Shown here: piece by piece, positions 29,048 through 40,500 of the stretch
Numbering within the stretch: the stretch's first letter is position 1
How the letters are laid out: each line of letters opens with the position of its first letter
Source: Methanobrevibacter ruminantium M1
Lineage (GTDB): Archaea; Methanobacteriota; Methanobacteria; Methanobacteriales; Methanobacteriaceae
NCBI RefSeq assembly: GCF_000024185.1
Contig: NC_013790.1
Span: 124,001-188,000, forward strand
Length of the DNA stretch: 64,000 bases
Reading direction: 5' to 3'
Notes under the pieces: model-generated
Database searches by the model: none
Seen by the model: only the letters and a program-made list of their open reading frames with translations
What the model was told of the DNA's origin: nothing
Program-made: the position numbers and the translations under genes

Positions 29048-29878
29048 TTGAAATTTGAAATTAAAAGAAGTTTAATATTCATTTCAATATTAGCAATATT
29101 GATCTTATCTATTGGAATGGCATCTGCTTCTGAAGAAATTTCTGATTCTGTTTCAACTGATATAGCATCTGAAGATGTTACAAGCGAAATTCAAACAGAT
29201 AATGTAGAAATTACTAATCTAGATGAAGACTCTTCTTTAGATGATGCTGATTTAGAAAAGGATACAGGCGATAAAGTCAAAAAGGCAAAGAAAAGAATTA
29301 ATACTAAAATCATCTACCAAAATATGAGTACCACCGCTGTAGTTAATGAATATGATGGCAGAACTGGGGAATACTTTAATGTAACTTTAGTGGATGAAGA
29401 CGACAAGCCTGTAGTTGGCGAATTGATTCAAATTGGATTCAACGGTAGAATTTATAATCGTACCACTGATTCAAACGGTGGAGCCCAACTTCAAATCAAC
29501 CTTGCTTATTCAGGTCCTTATACCTTTGCTATCTGCTATTTAGGTGAAGATACCTATGAATCTTCCTTTGAAGTTGCAGTAATTAATGTTGCTGCTAAAA
29601 AGATGACTTTAACTGTTCCTTCCAAAAGCTATAAGGCATCTGCTAAAACCAAAACATTAACTGCTACCTTAAAGGATAATAAGGGCAATTTAATTAAAAG
29701 CAAACAGATCAGCTTCACTGTAAACGGTAAGACATACAGTGCAAAGACCGATTCCAAAGGTGTAGCTACTGTTAAAGTAAGCCTTTCCACTAAAAAGACT
29801 TACAGCTTCACAGCAAAATTTGCTGGAGACAAGTCATTTGGTGCGGTTACTAAGACTGGTAAGGTTACTATTAAATAA
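29048..29878 (+). CDS. Mini adhesin-like protein: signal peptide plus C-terminal module
   Basis: The start is placed at TTG 29048, 6 nt after GGTG (29038-29041); the GTG at 29039 overlaps that site and would add MFI before the natural signal peptide MKFEIKRSLIFISILAI.... The 276-residue product has a signal peptide to about residue 27 (ASA|SEE). A short acidic Ser/Asp linker (about 28-80) comes next. The remainder is only the two-domain module that closes all larger ALPs here: DGRTGEYF, IGFNGRIY, LQINLAY, then the Lys-rich KSYKASAKTK... domain. It lacks any exposed binding part. It may be a wall component, competitor or scaffold, or a remnant after loss of the variable region. Confidence 0.88.
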   Translation: MKFEIKRSLIFISILAILILSIGMASASEEISDSVSTDIASEDVTSEIQTDNVEITNLDEDSSLDDADLEKDTGDKVKKAKKRINTKIIYQNMSTTAVVNEYDGRTGEYFNVTLVDEDDKPVVGELIQIGFNGRIYNRTTDSNGGAQLQINLAYSGPYTFAICYLGEDTYESSFEVAVINVAAKKMTLTVPSKSYKASAKTKTLTATLKDNKGNLIKSKQISFTVNGKTYSAKTDSKGVATVKVSLSTKKTYSFTAKFAGDKSFGAVTKTGKVTIK

Positions 29879-29914
29879 TCAAGCTTTTTTTGGCCGAAGG
29901 CCAAAAAACCTTGA
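29879..29914 (+). terminator. Strong GC-core terminator after mini-ALP
   Basis: The hairpin starts right after the stop codon: TCAAG/CTTGA outer pairs, then TTTTTTGGCC (29886-29895) with GGCCAAAAAA (29899-29908) and a GAA loop. A T8 run follows. It is unrelated to the GAATAGTT family. Confidence 0.8.
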
Positions 29915-30186
29915 CTAAAATTTTTTTTCTTAAGGATTCAAACACGATTTTTAAATGGGTTTGTTTAAGTTCTTTTTTTTTAAATGGGCTACTTTAAACT
30001 CTTTTTTTAAATTAAAATTCTTTTATTCATTTACTTTTTGTCTTTAACTCTTTTTTTTCACTTATTTCTTATTTTTTAACTAAACATTTGCCTTCAATTC
30101 ATTCACAGAATTTTAAACTTTAATTATATTGGGCTAATTTTAAAAATCGTTAATAAATTATATTAATTATTTATATTTGATTATAA

Positions 30187-30305
30187 GACTGCTCTTTTTT
30201 TCATTTAAATCTTATTCATAGATTTTATCTAAATTTTATTATTTGGGACTGCTCTTTTTTTAATATAAATTTAATCCATACATTTCATATTAATTTCACT
30301 GATTA
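30187..30305. repeat. 60-bp imperfect direct repeat, two copies
   Basis: GACTGCTCTTTTTTT starts each copy, at 30187 and 30247. The remaining 45 bp are clearly related but diverged. Non-coding. Confidence 0.5.
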
Positions 30306-30520
30306 AAACTCTCTTATTTTCATTCACAGATATTATTATCCATTTGATTCGCTAAGAAAAATTCATTTTTGAATAGATTTTAAAATTTTTCATATAAATT
30401 TGACTGTTTTTAAAAATTTTTAAAAATAAGTCTTCATTGTATAATTATAATTAAGATTCATAAATTTTAATTGTATTAAAAAATTATTAATATAAATTAA
30501 AAATGTAATACTTTAAAAAG

Positions 30521-30640
30521 ATATATATAGGTGTGGGTACTATAAATAATATCAATAAAGTATAATGGATATCTTTTCAATTATGCTTTATGGTAAGGTT
30601 TTATTTATTAAGGGAGGAAAATTAAGTAATTATTTACCCT
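30521..30640 (+). promoter_or_regulatory. TATA box and structured leader far upstream of giant ALP
   Basis: ATATATATAG at 30521-30530 is a TATA candidate. About 25 bp further a hairpin follows (ATAAAGTATAA 30555-30565 with TTATGCTTTAT 30581-30591, one G-U pair). Next is the segment TTTTCAATTATGCTT...GGTTTTATTTATTAAG (30574-30612), which resembles 54747-54782 upstream of the related gene at 54972. Either this is the start of a leader of about 950 nt for the gene at 31519, or it is a separate small RNA. Confidence 0.35.
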
Positions 30641-31024
30641 AAAACTATTAAAATTATAAAATTATAAAACTATCAAAATAAATTAAATAATCAGAATTTA
30701 TAAAGATTTAGAAGATAATTTAATGTTTAGAAGATAAATTGTTTATTTTATTAAATAAGTTTTTACTACTTTTTCTATAAACTTTAAATTTTAATAAACT
30801 CTCCTCATAAGCAATGGATTTGAATTTTTATTTATTTTGGGTACGAATCAATTTTGAACTTTTATTCCTAAAATTTCTTATCTTATAGTGTCTTGAAAAA
30901 TAGTTTAATATCCATTTATAAAATTAGATTTTATAATCTAAGTAAATGAAAATAATCTTTCATTGCTTTAATTTATCTTCTTGTATCAAAGTCAAATTTC
31001 ATCAACTCTCTTTATAAATCTTTT

Positions 31025-31192
31025 CTCCCTTAATAGTAATTCCTTATTTTTTGTAATTTGAAGTTGAATTAAAACCTTATAGCGAGGTGGTCTTTAACTT
31101 TTAATTAATTAGCTTTGTTTATTGATATTAAGCTTATTCATTATCTTTTTAAATTGATTAGTAGAATATTTTTTCTCTTAATAAAACCTTAC
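31025..31192 (-). other. Inverted copies of the leader motifs
   Basis: On the minus strand, TACTATTAAGGGAG (31025-31038) repeats the 14-mer found at 24051-24064. GTAAGGTTTTATTAAGAG (31175-31192) matches the plus-strand 30593-30616 except for a 4-bp insertion. Plus-strand and minus-strand copies thus bracket about 550 bp of the 1.6-kb gap before the giant ALP. The rest of 29915-31518 is AT-rich without a recognisable gene. Confidence 0.35.
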
Positions 31193-31518
31193 TAAATTAA
31201 TTAAAATTAGTTTATTATTTTTTTAAAGAAGTTTATAGCTTTAGACAGTTTAAGGGTTGTTTTTTTTTCAGGTATTTGATTTTAATAGTTTTTAACTATT
31301 TTTTCAGCTATGATTTTAATAATTATTAGCTATTTTTATTCAAGTCTTTTGATTTAAACAGTTAATTCTGTCTTATTCGACTTTTTTAATTAAATATAAA
31401 CTTTTTTTTATTTTTTTAATTAATCTTTTACTAATCAATTTTTAAGATAATTATAGACTTATCATCAATGCAAGCAATTATTCCAGTTAAAGACAATTTT
31501 CTAATTTTAGTGACAAAT

Positions 31519-34500
31519 ATGAAGAAAAGTGATTTTAAACGTATATTCATATGTTTAGTTCTTCTTACTTGCTTGATTGGTGCAGTAAGTGCTGCTGAAG
31601 ACGTTTCAGTCGATGATGTTAGCACAGATGCTGTAGCAGTTGACACAATCACTGAAGATGCAAGTGACCCTACAGATATAAGTACGGTCAGCGAGCCAGT
31701 CTCCAATGATGTTCAAGCAAACACAAGCCAAGAACTAAACAAAGAACCCGCTACCAAGTCTACAAATGTCTTGAAAGATGGCACATCCACTAACATTTAT
31801 GTGGCGACTACTGGTAGCGATGAAAATGACGGTTTAACTCAATCTACTGCTGTAGCTAGTCTTGCTAAAGCAGTTGAGATTGTAAATGCTACCGCTGGTA
31901 CAGATTTTACTATTAATGTTGCAAACGGTGACTATAATATTAGCAAAATCGAAAGTCCTGCAGCTAAAAACGTAAATCTTATTGGTGAAAGCAAAGAAGG
32001 AGCGATTCTTCACGCTTCTGATACATATGGTATCAACGTTTACGAAGATAACATTGCATGGACTATTGAAAACTTGACTATCTGTGATTTCAATAGTACT
32101 ACCAGTACAAGTGCGGCTGTAAGATGCTTTGCTATAGACAGTGTTTTCAATATAAACAACTGTATATTCAAAAATATCGGTTCTAAAAACGGTGCTATTT
32201 ACATAACTTCCACTGGAACAAGGACAATCTCCAATGTTCTTATAGAAGACTGTTTCGGTACTTATTCAAGTTCATCTTCCATAATTCACTTATATGGTGA
32301 AGGTCCAGTTACTTTGGATAATATTGAAATACGCGGTTCCTATATGGATCCTTCTGTAGGTACAGCAACATATTTAAGGTCTGTTATCTATGCCGACCAA
32401 GCTCAAACCAATGTTACTTTAAAGAATTCCCGAATTGTTGACAATATCGGTGCTATGGGTTCATTGATCGAAGCTAAAGGAGCATTTAAAGTCATTAACA
32501 CCACTTTTGAAGGTAATTATCTCAATACTTCTTCTAATGGTGTAAATGGTGGTACTTTCATGTTCTATAGTGGAACCAGCTCCAATTCTGCATCCAACAT
32601 TGACATTAGCCAATCAGTAATTAAGGACAATGTCCTTGCTGGTGGAAGCATCGGTCTCTTCAATTGCGTATATGGTACTCACAACATTGACCACAATGTA
32701 ATCATGAACAACAAATATGCAAATGGAAACGACGTTCCATTAGGTAGCTTCAGCGGAGCTGCAATCAGCACTGACGACAACTACTGGGGAACCAATGAAA
32801 GGCCTAACACCAAAACAACTGAATGGGTTATATTAACTGTAGATACTCCTGAAATGGCATTTGTTGGCGTATCAGAAGCCATACCTGTTAATTTAAACAC
32901 CTATAAAACTACAAACAATGAAACAGGTGCTGTGGAAGGCATGCCTGATGTTGACTTTGGCGTAACATATGCTCTTAATCAAGCAAATCCATCTACTGTA
33001 ACCGTTGCAAATGGTCAAGGAACCATTAACTATCTTGCAACTGTTGATGGAAATGAAACATTAACCTTTTCCACTGGAGATGCTTTCTCCTTTGATGTGA
33101 AGGCGGATATTGCAAGTTTAATCTATGTAGATGGCCTAAACGGCAATGCTACAGGTCCTGGTGACAGTGAACATCCTTATAAGACCATAGCACAAGCAAT
33201 TAATGTAGCTGCCGATGGAAAGATTATCGTTATCAAATCAGGCACTTACACAGAAAACAGTTTAATAATTGCAAATAACATTACTTTAAAAGCTGATAAA
33301 AACGCAGAAGTAATCATTGATGCAAACAACGAAGGAAGAATATTTACTGTACAAAAAGACGCTATAATCAGAGACTTAACCTTAATTAATGGAAAGTCCA
33401 CTGGCAATGGAGGCGCAATATCTCTTGATAGCGGCTTATTAACTTTAAACAATGTTAAAATCTACAATTCAACTGCCCAATCTGGCGGTGCAATTGTTAG
33501 TTTATCAGGTTCTCAATTATCAGTTTCCAATTCTGAGTTCATTGACAATAATGCAAGCAATGGCGGTGCTATATATGTAGCAGGCGTTGCTGATATTACA
33601 AACAATAAGTTTATCTCCAATGATCCTGAAGATGGAGGTGCCATATATGTAGCAGGCGTTGCTGATATTGAATCCAACGAATTTACTTCCAACCATGCTA
33701 CTAATGGTGGAGCAATCTACATTGACAGTGAAAACAATCAAACTATCAAGGATAACACTTTCACTTCCAACACTGCAGATAAGGGAGAAGCCATTTATAT
33801 TAAAAACGCTAATGTGAGCTTATCTGGAAACACAATGGGTGAAAATGATTCAATATATCTTGATGGTGCAAGCTTAAAAACCACTCTTACTTTCTTAGGC
33901 GGAAAAACCATTGCTGCTGAATTTGGACAAACTCTCAATTTAACAGCTACCCTTACCGATGAAGATGGAAACAATATAAGGGGCGGAATTGTAACATTCA
34001 CCGCTAACGGTGAAACCATTGCAACTATTGACTTATCCACTGACGCTCAATTGAAAACCCAATATACTGTTCCTAATGATGCCGCTGGTGATATAACAAT
34101 TTCCGGTTCATACAGTTTAGACAATGGCGGAGCTGTCATATCCGGTAAGATACACCCTGCAGTTCCTCATTGGTTCATTGAAGGGGGAAGCGGATACGAA
34201 ACATTGGCTGATGCCATTGATGGTGCAAGCGCTGGAGACATTATCTACTACGACCTTCCAGAGGACTACACTGAAGTGATTAGCAGCAAGACCATCAACA
34301 AGGCATTGACCATTAAAAACAATGGTACCGGTGTCGTTACTTTAGATGGTAATCTTGATAGGATACTTAGCATAAGCTCTGCTTCAGTCAATTTGGAAAA
34401 TCTGATTTTCATTAACGGGGCCACTGCCACTAACGGAGGCCTTATCTATTTATCCGGTTCAGCATCTAATGACCTTAATATAAGTGGATGTACATTTAAG

Positions 34501-37500
34501 GATTCTAAATTTACCACTACAAGTACTTACACATATGCTGTAGCCATTTATGCTAATGGCGGAAACATTAATATCAAGGACAGTGAATTCAGAAACTTAA
34601 CTGCTCCTAAAACAGGAATGATCTATCAATCTTCAAGTTCAGGTGCTATAACTATAGAAAACTCTCTATTCGATAACATTACAGGCGCATATGATGGAGG
34701 CTTAATTAACTCAAATGGTGATGTATCCCTAGTTAAAACCAATGTGACCAACATTTTCGGTTCCACTTCTACAAGTGATTATGGTTTAATTTACATTAGG
34801 TCTTATGGAGGCTTTTTATTCATATCTGAGTGTCAATTTATAAATATAAGTAATGCTGGTGCCCATCCTGTCTATTACAGAGGAAGCGGCGGTTATAACA
34901 TTACCCAATCCTTATTTATGAATATTAACTCAAATAAGATAATAGATGCAAGTGCAAAAGGTTATGTAAATTATAATATATTTGCAAACAATTCCAATAA
35001 TTATGTTTTATATGGAAGTTCCTCTTCAAAAATTTCTGCAGATTATAATTTCTTTGGAAGCAATAGCAAGCCTACAAGTTATGTAAGCAATGTTAATTAC
35101 ACTTACTGGACTATTGTAGAATTGTCCTCTGCAAGCGATACAGCATATGTAGGAAATCCTACAGACATTGCTATACAGTTTGTAGGAACCGATGGAAGCG
35201 AAAACCTTACTCTTGAAGGCATAATGCCTGAATACACATTCACTTTAAATGTTACAAACGGAACTATCGTTCCTAACACTGTAACTCTTGAAGATAACGA
35301 AGCTAATGCAGAATTCACTCCAACAAGCGTGGGAAAGGTAAACATTACAGCCACTCCAGGTCCTGCCCAATTGACTCTTAATGTAATCGACCCATCCATA
35401 TTGCTCGTTGTATCCACAGATGGTTCAGACACTAATCCAGGTACTTTAAACAGTCCATATAAGACCATTGCACATGCTTTAACTCAAGCGAATGCAACAA
35501 GAAACGTCATTTATCTCTTATCAAGTGATGATGCTTACGCAGAACATGGATTAACAGTTTCAGACAATATAACTATCCGAGCTGAAGACAATACTGTTAC
35601 AATTGATGGCGGACAAGAGGGACCTATATTCACTGTCACAGGCACTTTAAGCATAGAAGACATTATCTTAAGCAATGCTAAGGTTGATGAAGATAATGGC
35701 ATTGGTGGAGCTATCTATCTAAATGGCGGTAATCTAACTGTCAATGGCGTGGTTTTCTCTGATTGTATTGCAGCTTACGGTGGTGCAATTGCTACAACTG
35801 CAGGTTCAAATTTAACCGTTATTAACTCTGTATTCAGTGATAATAAGGCTAAATATGGTGGAGCTATCTATGTGGCTGGTGAAGCTAATATCTCAAATAG
35901 CGAATTCAGCGACAATAATAATGAGATTACTTATGGCGGTGCCATCTATGTAAACGGTACTGGCCCTGTAGTTATCTCTGCAAACGAATTTGATAACAAT
36001 AAAGCAAACAAAGGAGAAGCAATCTACATTGAAAACGGTGCTGTAAATGTATCTGAAAACACAATCCCTGCAAACGAAACAATTTATCTTGCAGGAGGCA
36101 GCATAAACTCTGTTCTCATATTCCTTGCTAATGGCACTATAAGTGCAGAATTTGAAGAAGAGGTTAACTTAACTGCTACCCTTACTGATGATCAAGGAAA
36201 TGCCATTAAGGGAGGTATTGTAACATTCACTGCTAACGGCGAAACCATTGCAACCGTTGACTTATCTACTGACGCTCAATTGGAAACCCAGTACACTGTT
36301 CCTAATGATGCAACTGGAGACATTCTCATTTCCGGTTCATACTCTTTAGATAATGGTGGAGTAGTTGCTACAGGTATTGTTCACCCTGCAGTTCCTCACT
36401 GGTTCATTGAAGGCGGAAGCGGATATGAGACCTTGGCTGAAGCTGTTGATGCAGCAAGTGCTGGAGATGTAATCTACGGTGATGCTGGAACTTATGATGT
36501 AAGTGATCTTATAATTAATAAGGCTGTAACCATTAAAGCAAATGAATCAGGTTCTATCGTCTTAAATGGTAATGGTAACCAAATATTCAATACCCGGGCT
36601 AATGTCATTTTAGATAATTTGACATTCATCAATGGTTCAGCAAGTTCCAACGGTGGATTTATTTATGTATACAGCGATTCCTTGGTAATAAACAATTCAG
36701 TATTCAAGGATTTAAAAGCTACTGGAGGATTAGGCTCTGCAATCTATGTTGCTACTGGAAGCTCAAACATCACAATTGAAAATTCAGCTTTCGACAATAT
36801 TAAGGCAGCTACTGGTTTAATAAACTGCAGATCCAAAACAACAACATTTACTCTAGTCAAAACCAATTTCACTAATATTGATGTAAGCACTAATGGATTA
36901 TTCTATTTATACGAAGGAGGACTTCGTGCATACGAATCTCAATTCATAAATGTTTCAGGTGGAGACGGTGCAGTAGTTTACTTCTATGGTCAAAGTGATA
37001 ATATAGTTACAAAATGTCTATTCGACAATGTAACAACCACAAAAACCACTGGAATTATTTATTCCAACAGTAAATCTGCTAATATAACTTATAATGCTTT
37101 CTTAAATGTCAATTATGGAGTTTACTCTTCATCATCCTATGGTGAAGTCATTACTGCAGATTACAACTATTGGGGAAGCAATGACAAGCCTGGCACAAGC
37201 CTTGTAAATTCAAACAGCAAATTAAATAACTGGGTGGTCATGACTGTAAGTCCAGACACTCTTGACAGCTTGGATTCAGGCGCTACTCAAGCATTCACTG
37301 TAGACTTCACTCACTACACTGATGGCACTGCAAACTACACAATGGCTGACACCATTCCAGAGCTTACAGTCTCTGCAAGTGCAGTCAAAGGCAGCTTAGA
37401 CCAAAGCGAAGTTGAAACTCAAAACAATGTCGCAACATTCACTTACACTGGAAGCCAAAACGGTGAAGAAACCGTAACTTTCACTAATGCAAATCTAAGC

Positions 37501-40500
37501 ATTCCTGTAAAGTTCGTTGTTGGTGAAGGATACTTTGGAATTGTTTATGTAGCTAAGAACGGCAGCGATGAAAATAAGGGTAGCGAAGATGCTCCTGTAG
37601 CAACTATTGCAAGAGCAGTTGAAATTGCTCAAAGAGGTTCTGGCCAAATCATTATCACTGAAGGCGTCTATAATGAAAACAACATCACTATAAATAGCGA
37701 AATCCCTATTTCCATTAAAGGTCAAGGAGATGTGGTTATTGATGGTGAAGGATTGTCCTCATTAAGCATTTTCACTATTAAATCCGGTGAAGTTTCAATT
37801 GAGAAAATCTCATTCAGAAACAATAAGGCTAAATTTGGTGCAGGTGTAAATGTTCAAGGCACTTCCGGTTCATCATTATTGGATGCAAATGTCTTAATCA
37901 ATGAATGTAACTTTGATAATCTTAGCTCAGATGCTTCAGGCAGTCAAGGTGGAGCAATATATGCAAAATACTTAAAAGGAAACCTAGTAATCAACAATTC
38001 CAACTTTACAAACTCTATTGTAAAAAGTGGGGGTGGAGCTTTAACTGTTGCATACTGTGCATATGAAGATGCTCTTGACTTGGTGATTTCCAATTGTAAC
38101 TTTGAAAACAACACTGCTAATAATGGTGGTGCTGCATACTTAATGGCTAATACAATCAATATTGTAAACACTAGCTTTATTAACAACAATGCTACATACA
38201 GCCCTGGTGCACTTGAATTGTATAATTGTACTGGAACTATGGACAATTGTTCTTTCATAAATAACAGTGCTAAAAATACAGCTGCTGCATTTAAACTTGA
38301 ATTTGTTAAAGATCAACCTATAACCAGTTTAATAGTTACTAACTCCATATTTAAGGACAATGTTGGTAGAGATGAAGTCGCTCCTGCAATATTCGTTGAC
38401 AGGGCAAGCTTAAACATCTCCAATTCCATTCTATTAAATCCTTTGAATATTAATACCAGCACAGTTACCGGATACGGTGCTGTACCTGGCCAAGGGGTAA
38501 CCGTTGCAAACAGTAACTGGTGGGGAACCAATGAAAATCCATCTAACTTAACTGCAGGCAGTGGTGACAATGTCAATACTACAATAGACAATTGGGTAAT
38601 CATGAATGTCAGCCCAACTGAAGCTATCGGATACACTGGTGAAGCTCTAGAAATAACTGTTGACTTTAAATACACTATGAGTGCTGATGGCACTATTGAA
38701 ACATTAGCAGGTACTTTACCAGAAGAGTTTACTGTAAATGCTAATGCGGCTAATGGTACTTTAGATAAAACCACAGCAGATACCAGCAATTTACAAGCTA
38801 AATTCGCATTCACTCCTGAATTTGCTGGAGAAAACATCGTTAACATATACACAACAGAATCCAATACCGTACCTGTTACAATAATGGTAACTGAAAAATA
38901 CGCAGGCCCTATCTATGTAACTAAAGACGGTGACGATGAAAATGAAGGTTCAGAAAACTTACCTGTAGCAACCATTGCAAAAGCAATTGAACTTGCCCAA
39001 GGCAAATCTGGCTTAATCTTCATTGGTGAAGGTACTTATGTTGAATCCAACCTCACAATCAGCAAAGACTTAAACATCACTGCACTTGGAGAAGTGATTT
39101 GGGATGCTAACGGTCAAAGGGCATTCTCCATGTCTACAGGTAGTGTATCCATTTCAAACATTACATTCATAAACGGTAACTACACCCGCAATGGTCACTT
39201 GATCTACTGTGCTGGTGACAGTCTCAAATTCGATGAATGTAAGTTCTTAAGCAACGGTGGAAATGTAACTGGTACCAACGGAGTCATCTATGTAGAACTT
39301 GCAAGTGCAAACTTCAACAACTGTTACTTCGAAAACAACACTGCAGGTACTGGAACAAGCTATGGTTTGATTTCCGCTAAAGATTCAGTTATTATAGTAG
39401 ATGGCTGTACATTTGTAAACAACTTTAATAAAAACGGCTGTATTTATGTAAGCGGATCTAATATTGGGTCCATGGCTGTCATAAATAATACCAAATTCAT
39501 TGGAAACAATGCTACCTCTGCAAGCGGAGGTTCTGGTGGAGCTATCTATGCAAGCGGTTCAATGGCTTACCAATACTCTAACGGTACTGTAAGACCTGGT
39601 GCTCAATCTGCTGTCTATGTAATTGACTGTGACTTTATCAATAACACTGCTTTCGGCGGTAAATACTACAACGCTGAAGGTGGAGCTATCTTTGTAAATG
39701 CAAATGCAACATTATATGCATCTAATTCAAGATTCATCGATAATACTGCTCTTGATTATGAAGAAACTAATAAATCAGGTCGTGGAGGAGCTATTGCGGC
39801 CACAACAGGTAATGTACAAATTTCAAATTGTATATTCCAAGGCAACACTGCTAACAATGGTTCTGTTATCGCCATGAAATTTGCAAACAAAGACCTTACA
39901 ACTGTAAATGTCTTAAGCATAAGCAACTCTGTAATCATGGGCCCTGGCGAAAAATTAATTGTCTCTGACTTCACTAACGGTTCTTTAGTTGCCAACAACA
40001 ACTGGTGGGCAGCGAATGAAAACCCATCTGATAGGGTAAGCGAAGGAATCACTGTAGACAGTTGGGTAATCCTAACTGCAGATCCAAGTGAAATCACTGG
40101 AACTCTTGATGAAATTATACCAATCGTTGCTAACTTCAGACACACCAACAGCACTGATGGAACTATCGGTGATTTGGAAGGAGAATTCCCAGAACTAGAA
40201 GTATTCGGAATGACTTTAGATGAAGGTGAAATTACTGAATCCAACCTTACTGTAGACAATGTAGCTACCCTTTACTACACTCCAGAAGAAACTGGTGAAA
40301 CCACTGTATATGCTATTTCAGGCAATGCAATGGTTCCAATCAAAGTAACTATAACCGACACTCCTCAACCTGTTGCAGATGTTATCTATGTATCACCATC
40401 CGGTGCTGATACCAATGCAGGTACATATGAAGCTCCTGTTGCAACCATTGCACACGCAGTGGAACTTGCAGGTGCTGAAGGTGCTTCAGGTTTAGTCGTC

